Shown here: positions 7,894 to 16,773 of the stretch, one piece after another | How the letters are laid out: the number at the start of each line of letters is the position of its first letter | How positions within the stretch are numbered: position 1 is the first letter of the stretch | DNA from: Alphaproteobacteria bacterium | Lineage (GTDB): Bacteria; Pseudomonadota; Alphaproteobacteria; UBA828 | Assembly (NCBI GenBank): GCA_022826345.1 | Contig: JAJDVB010000182.1 | Location: 1 to 23,744 of the forward strand | Reading direction: 5' to 3' | Length of the DNA stretch: 23,744 nucleotides | Notes under the pieces: model-generated | Databases searched by the model: none | The model's input: only the letters and a program-made list of their open reading frames with translations | Told to the model about the DNA's origin: nothing | Program-made: the position numbers and the translations under genes

Positions 7894-7913
7894 GCGGGGC
7901 GGACGAGGGTTCG

Positions 7914-10664
7914 ATGTTCGGCACCGGCCAAGACAAACGCAATCTCATCATCGCGATCGGCGCGATCTTCGTGGTCCTCGTCGGCTGGCAATTCCTCATG
8001 CCGGCGCTGTTCCCGCCGGACGAGAGACCGCGGCGCGTCGCGGAGCAGCCCGCGCCGGGGACGGCGCCGCCGTCGCTCGATCAGGTGGTGCTTGATGTGG
8101 ACGATCCGGCTCAGGTCGAGTTGCGCCAGGCGGGTATCGACAGCCCCCGCATCCAGATCGAGTCACCCAGGCTGAGCGGCTCGATCGCGCGCCTCGGCGG
8201 GCGCATCGATTCCATCACGCTGCTCGACTATCGCGAGGAGGCGGACGAGGAGAGCCCGAACATCGTGCTGCTCCAGCCGCGCGACTCTGTGCGGCCCTAT
8301 TTCGCGGACTTCGGCTGGATCACGGCAAACGAGGGCATTGCGCTTCCCCAACCCGATACCCTCTGGGATGCCGACAAGCTCACTCTCGCGCCCGGCCGGC
8401 CGGTTACGCTCCGCTGGGACAACGGCGCCGGGCTCAAGTTCACGCGCAAGATCGACATCGACACGAACTTCGTATTCACCGTCACCCAATCGGTGCTCAA
8501 CACCACCGGCGCTCCAATCGCGCTCACACCTTACTCGCGAATCGCGCGATTCAGCGACGCCACCGAGTCCATCCTGCCGTTCAAGCCGCTCTTCATCTTC
8601 CAGGACGGCGCGCTCGGCGTCTTCGGCGAGGACTATCACGACGCCGACTACGACGACATGCGCGACGCCTACGACGCCAAGGTGGAGAACCCCCGCGGCG
8701 CTGCCGATTACCGCTACGAGGCCACCGGCGGCTGGATGGGATTGACCGACAAGTACTGGCTGGTGGCACTGATCCCCGATCAGCAAGTGCCGTTCCGCGC
8801 GAGCTTCGAGTACGTGCCAGTCGACGGCGGCGCAGAAGATTCCTTCCAGACCATCTACGAGGCCGAGCCGCTCACGGTGAGTCCGGGGCAGGCGGTCACG
8901 CTCACCTCACACCTCTTCACCGGCGCCAAGGAAATCAGCCTCCTCGATAACTATGAGGAGTCGCTGGGCGCGGATCGCCTGGACCTCTCCGTCGATTTCG
9001 GCCCGGCGTGGTTCCTGTCGAAGCCGATGTTCTACGTCATCGACTTCTTCAACCGGGTGACCGGCAACTTCGGCGTCGCCATCCTGCTGTTGACCATCTG
9101 CGTGCGGGTGCTGCTGTTCCCGCTGGCCAACAAGGCCTACGCGTCGATGAGCCGGATGCGCAAGCTGCAGCCGGAGATGATCCGCCTGCGCGAGCGCTTC
9201 AAGGATGACAAGCAGCGGATGAACAGCGAGCTGATGAAGCTCTACCGCGAGCAGAAGGCCAACCCGGTCGCCGGCTGTCTGCCGTTGCTGGCCCAGATTC
9301 CGGTGTTCTTCGCTCTCTACTACATGCTGTTCGTCACCATCGAGATGCGCCACGCGCCCTTCTTTGGCTGGATCCACGACCTCTCCGCGCCGGACCCGAT
9401 GACCTTCATTACCGGCTTTGGCCTCCTCGAATGGCCGGTGCCGGAGTTCCTGCTGGTCGGCATCTGGCCGATCATCTTCGGCGTGACCATGTGGCTGCAG
9501 ATGAAGCTGAACCCGCAGCCGATGGAGCCGATCCAGCAGAAGATATTGATGGCGCTGCCCATCATCTTCCTCTTCCTGTTCGCGCGCTTCCCGGCCGGGC
9601 TGGTGGTCTACTGGACCTGGAACAACGTGCTCTCCATCGGCCAGCAATGGCTGATCATGCGGCGCATGGGCATCACCCGCCAGAGCCTCGCCGAGGACGC
9701 CGAGAAGATCAAAAAGATCAAGGAGGCGGCGGAGAAGGGCACGCTCTTGAAGCCCAGCCGGTCGGCCCGCAAGAAGACCAAGCGCGCCGATCCGGCCAAA
9801 GAAAGCGCGCGTGCCGCGGGCGAGGACACGGCTCGTCGCGAGGGGACGACGCAGCGGGACACCGCCGCCCGGGCCCGCAAGTCCCAGCCCCGGACCAGCC
9901 AAGCGCGGCGTGACAGCGCTCCGCGCCAAGAGAGAGAGCCGCGCCGCGAGGGAGCCGCGCGCAAGGGCGAGGCACCCCGCCGCAAGTCCGGCGCAACGCA
10001 GGCGTCGGGTGGCAGCGCAAAGGCGGAGGGCTCGGCACGGACCCGGCGTTCAGAATCGGGCGGTGGGCAGAAGACGCGTGCCAAGAGCGCCGCCCGCCCA
10101 CGCGCCGAGCGCAAGGGCGAGGCGAAGAACGAGGCGAAGGGCGAGAGCCGGAGCACCATGTCGCCGGCCAAGCGCGCCGCCCTCGAGCGGGCACGCATCG
10201 CACGAAAGAAGGCCCAGGCCCGCAAGCAGAGGCAGAAGGTCGCGCGCCAGCGCAAGGCCGCGCCCTCAGCCGACCAGCCCGCAGGCCTGATGGATCGCCT
10301 GAAGGCTGGCCTCGGGATTCCCCCGGCTGAAGATGCGCCGCGGCCCACGAGCGCGCCGGCGCCCAAGGCAAAGCCCCAGAAATCGCGCAGGCAGCGCAGG
10401 GCGGAGCGCGCCGCCGCCCGCGCCACCGAGGAGAGAGACGCTCCCACCGACGCAGACGGCGATGCGGCGCCCGCTGACGCAGCCCCTGCCGATGAGGCGC
10501 CGGCCCACGAGGCTGAGGCGGTGAGCGGGGATGCGGCCGGGGACGGCGACGCGTCCACGCAGGAGGCAGCTCCCGGCGCATCCGCTGACGGCGGCGAATG
10601 GACGAGCCAGGACCGGCCGAGGCCGAGACGGCAGAGAACGCGGAAGCGCGCGCGGCGGCGCTAG
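7914..10664 (+). CDS. yidC: Membrane protein insertase YidC with very long charged C-terminal tail
   Basis: The product has 916 residues; most YidC proteins are about 540-620. Residues 10-30 form TM1, about 55-350 the large periplasmic beta-sandwich domain, and about 370-585 the conserved insertase core. Arg398 in ICVRVLLFP is at the place of the groove arginine. After LIMRRMGITRQ (to about 590) comes a hydrophilic tail of about 325 residues. This is Arg/Lys/Ala-rich to about 785, then a short amphipathic stretch (GLMDRLKAGLG, 791-801), another basic patch (815-837), an acidic Asp/Glu/Ala part (about 839-895) and a final RPRPRRQRTRKRARRR. Basic tails in YidC/Oxa1 proteins contact ribosomes; the size here is unusual. 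The last 67 bases overlap engB. Confidence 0.95.
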   Translation: MFGTGQDKRNLIIAIGAIFVVLVGWQFLMPALFPPDERPRRVAEQPAPGTAPPSLDQVVLDVDDPAQVELRQAGIDSPRIQIESPRLSGSIARLGGRIDSITLLDYREEADEESPNIVLLQPRDSVRPYFADFGWITANEGIALPQPDTLWDADKLTLAPGRPVTLRWDNGAGLKFTRKIDIDTNFVFTVTQSVLNTTGAPIALTPYSRIARFSDATESILPFKPLFIFQDGALGVFGEDYHDADYDDMRDAYDAKVENPRGAADYRYEATGGWMGLTDKYWLVALIPDQQVPFRASFEYVPVDGGAEDSFQTIYEAEPLTVSPGQAVTLTSHLFTGAKEISLLDNYEESLGADRLDLSVDFGPAWFLSKPMFYVIDFFNRVTGNFGVAILLLTICVRVLLFPLANKAYASMSRMRKLQPEMIRLRERFKDDKQRMNSELMKLYREQKANPVAGCLPLLAQIPVFFALYYMLFVTIEMRHAPFFGWIHDLSAPDPMTFITGFGLLEWPVPEFLLVGIWPIIFGVTMWLQMKLNPQPMEPIQQKILMALPIIFLFLFARFPAGLVVYWTWNNVLSIGQQWLIMRRMGITRQSLAEDAEKIKKIKEAAEKGTLLKPSRSARKKTKRADPAKESARAAGEDTARREGTTQRDTAARARKSQPRTSQARRDSAPRQEREPRREGAARKGEAPRRKSGATQASGGSAKAEGSARTRRSESGGGQKTRAKSAARPRAERKGEAKNEAKGESRSTMSPAKRAALERARIARKKAQARKQRQKVARQRKAAPSADQPAGLMDRLKAGLGIPPAEDAPRPTSAPAPKAKPQKSRRQRRAERAAARATEERDAPTDADGDAAPADAAPADEAPAHEAEAVSGDAAGDGDASTQEAAPGASADGGEWTSQDRPRPRRQRTRKRARRR

Positions 10665-11284
10665 AGGCTGGTAGGCGGCTGTTTGCGCGGCCCTGCCGCT
10701 TCGTCGCAGGCGTCGCCGGGCTCGACGGCATGCCCGCTCCCGCGCTCCCCGAGATCGCCTTCGCCGGTCGTTCCAACGTGGGCAAGTCGAGCCTCGTCAA
10801 CGCGCTGACCGGGCGCCGCGCGCTCGCGCGCACCTCCAACACGCCGGGGCGCACGCGGGAGCTCAACTTCTTCGACCTCGACGGCCGGCTCATGCTCGTG
10901 GACCTGCCGGGCTACGGCTACGCCGCCGCCTCCAAGACCAAGATCAAGGCCTGGACCCGGCTGGCGGAGGCCTACCTGCGCGGCCGGCCGACACTTCGCC
11001 GGGTCTGCCTGCTGCTGGACGCAAGGCGCGGCATCACCGCAGCCGATGAGCCGGTCATGGAGGCTTTCGATCAGAGCGCCGTCTCCTTCCTCGCGGTGCT
11101 GACCAAGTGCGACAAGCTCGCGCCCGAGGCCCTAGCAGCTCAGGTCGCCGCCATCGAGGCGGCGCTCGCCGCCCACGTCGCCGCCTATCCCTCGCTGATC
11201 GCCACCAGCGCGCGCACTGGCGATGGCATCGCAGCGCTCAGGAGCCACCTCGCGGCGCTGGCCACGACGGAGAGAATAGGCTAG
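10598..11284 (+). CDS. engB: Ribosome biogenesis GTPase EngB/YihA
   Basis: The product has 228 residues and is a small GTPase needed for 50S subunit maturation. The P-loop is GRSNVGKSS (57-65), the switch I region TPGRT (82-86), G3 DLPGYG (102-107), G4 TKCD (169-172) and a G5-like TSA (203-205). The start at 10598 lies inside the yidC reading frame, overlapping it by 67 bases. The stretch ALEAGRRLFARPCRFVAG, which I take as part of the alphaproteobacterial EngB N-terminus, requires a start at or near this Met. The next Met (residue 45) would remove that stretch. The ribosome site is weak, so translation may rely on coupling to yidC. Confidence 0.93.
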   Translation: MDEPGPAEAETAENAEARAAALEAGRRLFARPCRFVAGVAGLDGMPAPALPEIAFAGRSNVGKSSLVNALTGRRALARTSNTPGRTRELNFFDLDGRLMLVDLPGYGYAAASKTKIKAWTRLAEAYLRGRPTLRRVCLLLDARRGITAADEPVMEAFDQSAVSFLAVLTKCDKLAPEALAAQVAAIEAALAAHVAAYPSLIATSARTGDGIAALRSHLAALATTERIG

Positions 11285-11344
11285 TCATCCGCCGCCGGCG
11301 GGCGCCCCGTACCGCGCCGGCACCTGCGACCGACCGGGCACCCC

Positions 11345-12247
11345 ATGCAGCGCATCAGCGACACCAAACATTGGCTGCGCACCGCGGCCACGATCTCCGA
11401 GGCGCTGCCCTACATGCGGCGCTTCGCGGGCCGGAGCGTGGTCATCAAGTATGGCGGCCACGCCATGGGCGACGCTGCGCTCGCCCAGAGCTTCGCGCGC
11501 GACGTCGTGCTGCTGAAGCAGGTCGGCATCAACCCGGTGGTGGTCCACGGCGGCGGCCCGCAGATCGCCAAGATGCTCGCCCGTCTGGGGATCGAGAGCG
11601 ACTTCGTCGACGGCCTGCGCGTCACCGACGCGGCGGCGATCGAGGTCGTCGAGATGGTGCTCGCCGGCTCCATCAACAAGCAGATCGTCACCACGATCAA
11701 CGCGGAAGGCGGCACCGCGATCGGCCTCAGCGGCAAGGACGGCCGACTCATCGAGGCGTCGCCGCTCGAGCGGCGCACGCGGGATGCCGAGACCGGCGCC
11801 GAGCGCGTGGTGGACCTCGGCTTCGTCGGCGAGCCGGAGCGCGTCAACATCGGGCTGCTCGACCACCTGGGCGAGTCCGACATCATCCCGGTTATCGCGC
11901 CGATCGGTGTGGGCGCCGGCGGCGAGACCTACAACATCAACGCCGATACGGCGGCCGGCGCGATTGCCTCCGCGCTCTCCGCCATCAAGCTGCTGCTGCT
12001 CACCGACGTTCCCGGCGTCCTCGACGGCGACGGCGCGCTCATCAGCCAAATGACCGCGGGCGAGGCGCAGCGGATGCTCAGCGGTGGCGCTGTCAGCGGC
12101 GGCATGATCCCGAAGCTCGAAACCTGCCTTGCGGCGATCGAGCGCTCAACCGGGGCCGCCCATATCTTGGACGGCCGCGTGCCTCACGTGATCCTGCTGG
12201 AGCTCTTCACCGAACACGGCACCGGCACCATGATCGTGCCGGGCTAA
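11345..12247 (+). CDS. argB: Acetylglutamate kinase
   Basis: The product has 300 residues and catalyses the second step of arginine synthesis, phosphorylating N-acetylglutamate with ATP. Visible family motifs are [12 protein letters not shown] with the phosphate-binding Lys35, [10 protein letters not shown] (substrate and phosphate loop), the [13 protein letters not shown] segment, [10 protein letters not shown] and [10 protein letters not shown]. The N-terminal helix (to about residue 25) is of the type seen in arginine-inhibited hexameric forms, so feedback inhibition by arginine is likely but inferred. It follows engB by 60 bases, the usual alphaproteobacterial neighbour order, and converges with the ABC transporter operon. 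Confidence 0.96.
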   Translation: MQRISDTKHWLRTAATISEALPYMRRFAGRSVVIKYGGHAMGDAALAQSFARDVVLLKQVGINPVVVHGGGPQIAKMLARLGIESDFVDGLRVTDAAAIEVVEMVLAGSINKQIVTTINAEGGTAIGLSGKDGRLIEASPLERRTRDAETGAERVVDLGFVGEPERVNIGLLDHLGESDIIPVIAPIGVGAGGETYNINADTAAGAIASALSAIKLLLLTDVPGVLDGDGALISQMTAGEAQRMLSGGAVSGGMIPKLETCLAAIERSTGAAHILDGRVPHVILLELFTEHGTGTMIVPG

Positions 12248-12277
12248 GCACTTCTCGACCGCGGGCGCAGCTTGTCA

Positions 12278-12300
12278 CGCGTCCGTCGAAGTCGGACGCG
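12278..12300. terminator. Hairpin between convergent argB and ABC operon
   Basis: CGCGTCCG (12278-12285) and CGGACGCG (12293-12300) form a perfect 8-bp stem with a seven-base loop. It lies between two convergent stop codons and could end transcription from both sides. There is no T tract on either side, so intrinsic termination is uncertain. Confidence 0.55.
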
Positions 12301-12317
12301 CTACTGGGGCCCCGGCG

Positions 12318-13418
12318 TCACCGAGATCGGCTCTCTTCGTGCTCGGGGTGGGAGAGGACCCGCCCTGCCTCATCGAACAGCAGACAGTGCCTGGGATCGG
12401 GTGCCGCATGGAGCCGGTCGCCGACGCGGCCCGCGAAGCCGGGCTCGACCAGGGCGTGCAGTTTGTTGCGGTCGCCGTCTTCGAGAATGACCACCGATTC
12501 CCGCCCGAGATGCTCCACGGCGAAGACCGTGACCGGAATCGCGGCCTCTGTAGCATCTGCTTGGATGTGCAGATGCTGCGGCCGCACCCCGAGCGTTGCC
12601 GGCCCGGCAGCGCCGACGGGTGTGCCCGGCGCGAATGTGAAGTCTCTCGCGACGAAGGGTGTCCGGCCTTCCTGCGCGGCGATCTCGCCTGCGATCAAAT
12701 TCATCGGGGGCGAGCCCACGAAGCCGGCAACGAAGAGCGTAGCCGGGCGGTTGTAGATCTCGTCCGGCGTGCCGATCTGCTCCAGGCGGCCTTCGTTCAT
12801 GACCGCAATGCGGTCCCCCATGGTCATCGCCTCCACCTGATCGTGGGTGACGACGATCATGGTGGTCCCCAGCCGCTTCTGCAGGTTGACCAACTCGGCG
12901 CGAAGCGTGAGGCGGAGCGCGGCGTCGAGTGCGGCAAGCGGCTCGTCGAGAAGAAAGGCCGTTGGCTGGCGGACGATGGCCTTGGCGGTGGCGACGCGCT
13001 GGCGCTCGCCGCCGGAGAGCTGGCTCGGCAGCTTGTCCAGCAGCGCTTCGATGCCGAGGATCGACGAGGCCTCCTCGATCCGCCGGTCCGCCTCCCTCCG
13101 ATCCAGTCTCTGCTTGGCAAGGCTGGTGCGGATGTTCTGCCGCGCTGTCATGTGCGGGTAGAGCAGCGACGACTGAAACACCATGGCGATGTTGCGCTGG
13201 TGCGGGGAAGCCGCGGTGACGTCCTCGTCGTCGAACAGGACGCGCCCTGACGTTGGCGCTTCCAGGCCCGCGATACAGTTGAGCGTGGTGGTCTTGCCGC
13301 AGCCCGACGGCCCCAGCAGCACCAGGAGCTCACCGTTCTCGATCGTCAGATTGAGCTCGCGCACGGCCACGTGGCGATGGAAGGTCTTGTGCAGGCTTTG
13401 GAGCTGGATACGGGACAT
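12318..13418 (-). CDS. Sugar-type ABC transporter ATPase (MalK/UgpC family)
   Basis: The product has 366 residues and energises the CUT1 importer encoded upstream. Walker A is GPSGCGKTTT (36-45), the Q-loop Gln82, the signature LSGGERQ (134-140), Walker B FLLDEP (155-160) and the switch His192. The C-terminal 130 residues are the TOBE-type regulatory domain of the MalK/UgpC group (GVRPQHLHI near 275). It is the last gene of the operon, three bases after the second permease. Substrate cannot be told from the ATPase, which in this family is often shared. Confidence 0.93.
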   Translation of the reverse strand: MSRIQLQSLHKTFHRHVAVRELNLTIENGELLVLLGPSGCGKTTTLNCIAGLEAPTSGRVLFDDEDVTAASPHQRNIAMVFQSSLLYPHMTARQNIRTSLAKQRLDRREADRRIEEASSILGIEALLDKLPSQLSGGERQRVATAKAIVRQPTAFLLDEPLAALDAALRLTLRAELVNLQKRLGTTMIVVTHDQVEAMTMGDRIAVMNEGRLEQIGTPDEIYNRPATLFVAGFVGSPPMNLIAGEIAAQEGRTPFVARDFTFAPGTPVGAAGPATLGVRPQHLHIQADATEAAIPVTVFAVEHLGRESVVILEDGDRNKLHALVEPGFAGRVGDRLHAAPDPRHCLLFDEAGRVLSHPEHEESRSR

Positions 13419-13421
13419 GGC

Positions 13422-14288
13422 TCAGCGGACCGGGTCGACGAGGTTCATTTCGGCAATGTGCCGCTGCAGGAAGAACGCGACCAGTGCCGGCGGCACCATG
13501 GTCAGCACGACCGCCGCAGCGAGGTGGGACGGCTCCGGATGCTGGAACAGGAAGCCGGATATGGCGGTGGGCAGCGTGTTCGCGGTGGTGCCGTTCACCA
13601 GCATCAGCGCATAGGTGTACTCGTTCCAGGAGAACAGGAAGGCGATGACCGCCGACACCGCGACGCCGCTTCGTCCCAGCGGCACGATGATCTTGACGAA
13701 GGTTTCGAAGCGCGAGAACCCGTCGATGCGGGCCAGCCGCTCCACCTGCGGAAGGTTGCGGAAATACCCGATCAACATCCAGGTCACGAAGGGAATGGTG
13801 ATCGTGAGTGTCACGATGATGAGGCCCACCAGCGTGCCGGAGAGACCGAGCCGCACGTACATGGCGTAGAACGGGATGAGGGTCGAGACCGGCGGCAGCG
13901 CCACCGCCAGCAGGATCGCGAACAAGAGCTTGTTCTTGTGCGGAAAGTCGAGGCGCGCGAAGACGTATGCCAGCGGCAGCACCACGAACAGCGTCACGAC
14001 CGTGACGACCGCCGAGACGATGAGGCTGTTGCCGAGACCCCGGATGATCTGATTGGCCTGGCCCGAGCCACGGCGAACCAAGCCGTCGGCCATTTCGTAA
14101 TCAATGCCGAAGATGTTGAAGAAGGCGGCGGGCGTCGGCTCCAGGGGATAGAGGGGTTGCGGAAAGCGCGCGATCTCGTCGGGTGTCAGCAGCGAGTTCT
14201 TCAGGAACCAGTAAATCGGCAGCAGGGTCCAGATCACGACGACCGCCAGAGCCAGCCATGACCAGATCGAGGAGAGGCGAATCCTCAT
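13422..14288 (-). CDS. ABC sugar transporter permease, MalG-like
   Basis: The product has 288 residues and about six membrane segments, beginning with WLALAVVVIWTLLPIYWFL. The cytoplasmic EAA loop is present as RLARIDGFSRFETFVKIIVP and docks on the ATPase. Its ATG overlaps the end of the preceding permease gene by four bases. The C-terminal HIAEMNLVDPVR is close to the GLTAGAVKG-type ends of MalG relatives but lacks that motif. Confidence 0.9.
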   Translation of the reverse strand: MRIRLSSIWSWLALAVVVIWTLLPIYWFLKNSLLTPDEIARFPQPLYPLEPTPAAFFNIFGIDYEMADGLVRRGSGQANQIIRGLGNSLIVSAVVTVVTLFVVLPLAYVFARLDFPHKNKLLFAILLAVALPPVSTLIPFYAMYVRLGLSGTLVGLIIVTLTITIPFVTWMLIGYFRNLPQVERLARIDGFSRFETFVKIIVPLGRSGVAVSAVIAFLFSWNEYTYALMLVNGTTANTLPTAISGFLFQHPEPSHLAAAVVLTMVPPALVAFFLQRHIAEMNLVDPVR

Positions 14289-15184
14289 ATCGACCGGGCC
14301 TCCCGCCGCCCCCAGAAGGCGTAGAGCAGCAGCGTCGTGCCCAGGATCAGCGCCAGCAGCATGAAGGACATGGCCGCGCCGTAGCCGAGGTCAAGGTCTT
14401 TGAAGCTCTCCTTGTAGATGCGGTAGGTGAGGGTCGACGATGCCGTGCCCGGCCCGCCCCCTGAGAGGACGAAGATGAAGTCGAAGAGCTTCATCGAGAG
14501 CACGGTCGTGATGCAGGTGAAGACGAAGAGCGTGAAGCGAAGCGGCGGCAGAGTGACGTTCAGGAATGTCTCCAGCCGGGACATGCGGTCGATGGCGGCG
14601 AGGTCGTAGAGCCGGCTCGGAATCGTCTTGAGGTTGGCGAGCAGGAAGAACGCGACCAGCGGCGCCATGTTCCACGCATTGCCGACCGCCAGCACCTCGA
14701 TCACCCACTGGCGGTTGACGACGTTCACCGCCTCTTCGATCCCCAGCGCGTAGGCGATGGCGGTGCCGATGCCGGTCTGCCCCTTGGCGAGATAAGAGAA
14801 GATGACTCCGGTGCCGTATAGCGAGATGCACCAGGGCAGGATCACGATGGTGCGCACCAGACCGGCGAAGCGCATCGGGCGGTTGAGCACCAGGGCGATC
14901 AGCAGACCGATCACCATCGCCAGCGCCACCGATTCCAGCGTGAACCGGACCGTGATCCAGAGCGACTTCTTGAATTTCCGGTCGCCTATGACGTCAGCGT
15001 AGTTCTCGGCACCGACGAATGTCGCCTTGTAGCCGCCAAAGAAGCTGATTTCATGAACGCTCATCCAGAGCGCGTAGCCGAGCGGATAGGCGACGACCAG
15101 AACCAGGAAGACCAGAACCGGCAGCGCGAGCAGCAGAGAGAATTGAAAGTTGGATAGCTCGGTGGTGCGCTGCTTGAGGCTCAT
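14285..15184 (-). CDS. ABC sugar transporter permease, MalF/UgpA-like
   Basis: The product has 299 residues and about six membrane segments. The first segment (LLLALPVLVFLVLVVAYPLG) and the EAA loop (LYDLAAIDRMSRLETFLNVT, then LPPL) fit the MalF/UgpA branch. It lacks the large periplasmic insert of enteric MalF. It pairs with the MalG-like protein to form the channel. It starts 60 bases after the binding-protein gene, with a strong hairpin in the gap, and overlaps the next gene by four bases. Confidence 0.9.
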   Translation of the reverse strand: MSLKQRTTELSNFQFSLLLALPVLVFLVLVVAYPLGYALWMSVHEISFFGGYKATFVGAENYADVIGDRKFKKSLWITVRFTLESVALAMVIGLLIALVLNRPMRFAGLVRTIVILPWCISLYGTGVIFSYLAKGQTGIGTAIAYALGIEEAVNVVNRQWVIEVLAVGNAWNMAPLVAFFLLANLKTIPSRLYDLAAIDRMSRLETFLNVTLPPLRFTLFVFTCITTVLSMKLFDFIFVLSGGGPGTASSTLTYRIYKESFKDLDLGYGAAMSFMLLALILGTTLLLYAFWGRREARSI

Positions 15185-15201
15185 CGGAACAGAGAAATCG
15201 C

Positions 15202-15235
15202 GCCGGCGGACGGCCCTATCGAGCCGCCCGCCGGC
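15202..15235 (-). promoter_or_regulatory. Strong intercistronic hairpin between binding protein and permease genes
   Basis: GCCGGCGG (15202-15209) pairs perfectly with CCGCCGGC (15228-15235), and an inner GGC/GCC extends it around a short loop. It fills most of the 60-base gap after the binding-protein gene. In maltose-type operons such hairpins protect the upstream mRNA and lower expression of the permeases; that role here is inference. Confidence 0.65.
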
Positions 15236-15244
15236 ACGTCAGCA

Positions 15245-16579
15245 CTAGAGGCCGTACTTGTTGTTCAGATCGACGATCTGTTCGTTGATCGCCTCGATGG
15301 TCTCTACGATGTCGCCGTCGTCCTGCAGGTACTCCTGCAGCGTCTCCTTGAGCCAGCTGTTGAACTCCTCGGCCCAGACGACGCTCCAGATGCCCTTCGG
15401 GTAGGGCGTGGCGGCATAGACCTCGAGCACCGCCGCGATGTCCTGCTCGCGCGCGAGGGCGTTCTTCATCCGCTCGGCCGCTGCGTCGCTCTCCATCACC
15501 GACTTGTAGCCGGAGAAGAGCATGGATTCCTGCATCCAGCGGTTGCCGACGAAGACGTTGCCGGTCTGGTCCTGATAGCCGTACCAGCTCGCGAAGCGCT
15601 TCACATCGTCCGTGTGGCCGTCGCTCCGTTCCCGGCTGGTCATCAGGTAGACGGCGGAATCGAGCAGGCCCCAGCTCTGCCCCTGATAAGGCAGGAGGCT
15701 GGCGTGGCCGGCAATCTGCGAGCGGTCCTCGCGGTTGAACGTCTCCAGATCGTAGAGCTGCTGCGGGCTGAAGACGTAGCGCCCTGACGCATAGGCGTCG
15801 ATGTAGGAGCTCTCGTTGTAGGTCAGCACCTCTTCCGGCACGAGGCCGTCGTTCCAGATGCGCTTCCAGTCCTCGAGAGTCTTGTAGGCCGCGCCGTCGG
15901 CATCGGTGGTCAGCAGCGGTGCGTGATTGTCGGGATGAGCAACCTGACCGCCCCGGTTCATGACCTCGAAGTCGAAGGCCCAGGAGATGCCGTACCACTC
16001 GTTGATCCAGTGCGGCAGGAAGGGCTGCTCGAGGCCCTTATCCCGCATCTCGTAGAGCTGGTCGTAGAGCGCGTCCCAGTTCGCCGGGAAGTCGGCATCG
16101 GTGAAGCCGAGCTCGTAGTACTTCTTCAGGTTGACGTGCATCACCCCGCGCGTGCTGACGAAGTAGGAGAGCCCCAGCAGCTGGCCCTTGTAGGTCCAGG
16201 CATCGAGGATGTTGGGGTACATGTCCGCCTTGATCTCGTCGATGTTCGACAGCGCTTCGGCCGGCATGATCCAGCCGCCGTCGAAATAGCGGCCGGCCTG
16301 CGACGGGTTGGCGTAGAGCACGTCGAGCTCGGCGCCCGCCATCAGGTTCTGCTCCATGATCGCCGGGTAGTCGCCGGTGACGGTCGCGTAATCGACGTTG
16401 CCGCCTTGCTCGCCGTTGTAGCGGTCGACATTGTCCTGGACGATGTCGGTCTTGTACTGCCAGCCGCGGAAGAAGACGGTTTCCTCACTCTGGGCCTCGA
16501 GGCCGCCTTGAGCGAGTGCGGTGCCGCTCACAAGCATGAGCGCCCCTGTAACTGCCAGTGCTGTTGCGCGGAGCTTCAT
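15245..16579 (-). CDS. ABC transporter sugar-binding protein (solute-binding family 1)
   Basis: The product has 444 residues from the Met at 16579, chosen because AGGGGAG lies about eight bases upstream and a typical Sec signal follows (MKLRATALAVTGALMLVSGT, cut after ALA-Q). The frame extends upstream to 16627 without support. The mature protein is periplasmic and captures the substrate for the downstream permeases. Trp-rich segments (WINEWYGISWAF, WGLLDSAVYLM) fit carbohydrate stacking. The fold and length suit SBP family 1 of CUT1 importers. The actual sugar cannot be named from sequence alone. It is the first gene of a four-gene operon. Confidence 0.9.
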   Translation of the reverse strand: MKLRATALAVTGALMLVSGTALAQGGLEAQSEETVFFRGWQYKTDIVQDNVDRYNGEQGGNVDYATVTGDYPAIMEQNLMAGAELDVLYANPSQAGRYFDGGWIMPAEALSNIDEIKADMYPNILDAWTYKGQLLGLSYFVSTRGVMHVNLKKYYELGFTDADFPANWDALYDQLYEMRDKGLEQPFLPHWINEWYGISWAFDFEVMNRGGQVAHPDNHAPLLTTDADGAAYKTLEDWKRIWNDGLVPEEVLTYNESSYIDAYASGRYVFSPQQLYDLETFNREDRSQIAGHASLLPYQGQSWGLLDSAVYLMTSRERSDGHTDDVKRFASWYGYQDQTGNVFVGNRWMQESMLFSGYKSVMESDAAAERMKNALAREQDIAAVLEVYAATPYPKGIWSVVWAEEFNSWLKETLQEYLQDDGDIVETIEAINEQIVDLNNKYGL

Positions 16580-16773
16580 CAGCCAATCTCCCCTTTTCGC
16601 CAATGTTTGGATGCTTGGGTTCGTCAAATCAGACTTCGCGAACGCGAAGACCCGCCCGTACGCGGGTACCAGCGCGGCGCGAACGTATCACCGGCCTCCG
16701 GACGCACGCAAGGAACGGACGGGGCGCACAAACGAAGTCCTTGTCCGGGGACGCTTCCGGTGAGAAATCCCGG
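16580..16773. promoter_or_regulatory. Upstream region of the ABC operon with an inverted repeat
   Basis: CTTCGCG (16634-16640) and CGCGAAG (16643-16649) form a perfect inverted repeat with a two-base centre, 55-70 bases before the binding-protein start. A second repeat (CCCGC/GCGGG) follows near 16651-16666. These are candidate operators or, for fumC upstream, part of a termination structure. No regulator gene is adjacent and I see no clear -35/-10 pair. Confidence 0.4.

Noticed and set aside
9608..10893. Minus-strand open frames opposite the YidC tail and engB
   Set aside because: Ala/Ser/Arg-rich mirrors of the repetitive tail coding sequence; no domain and no ribosome site.
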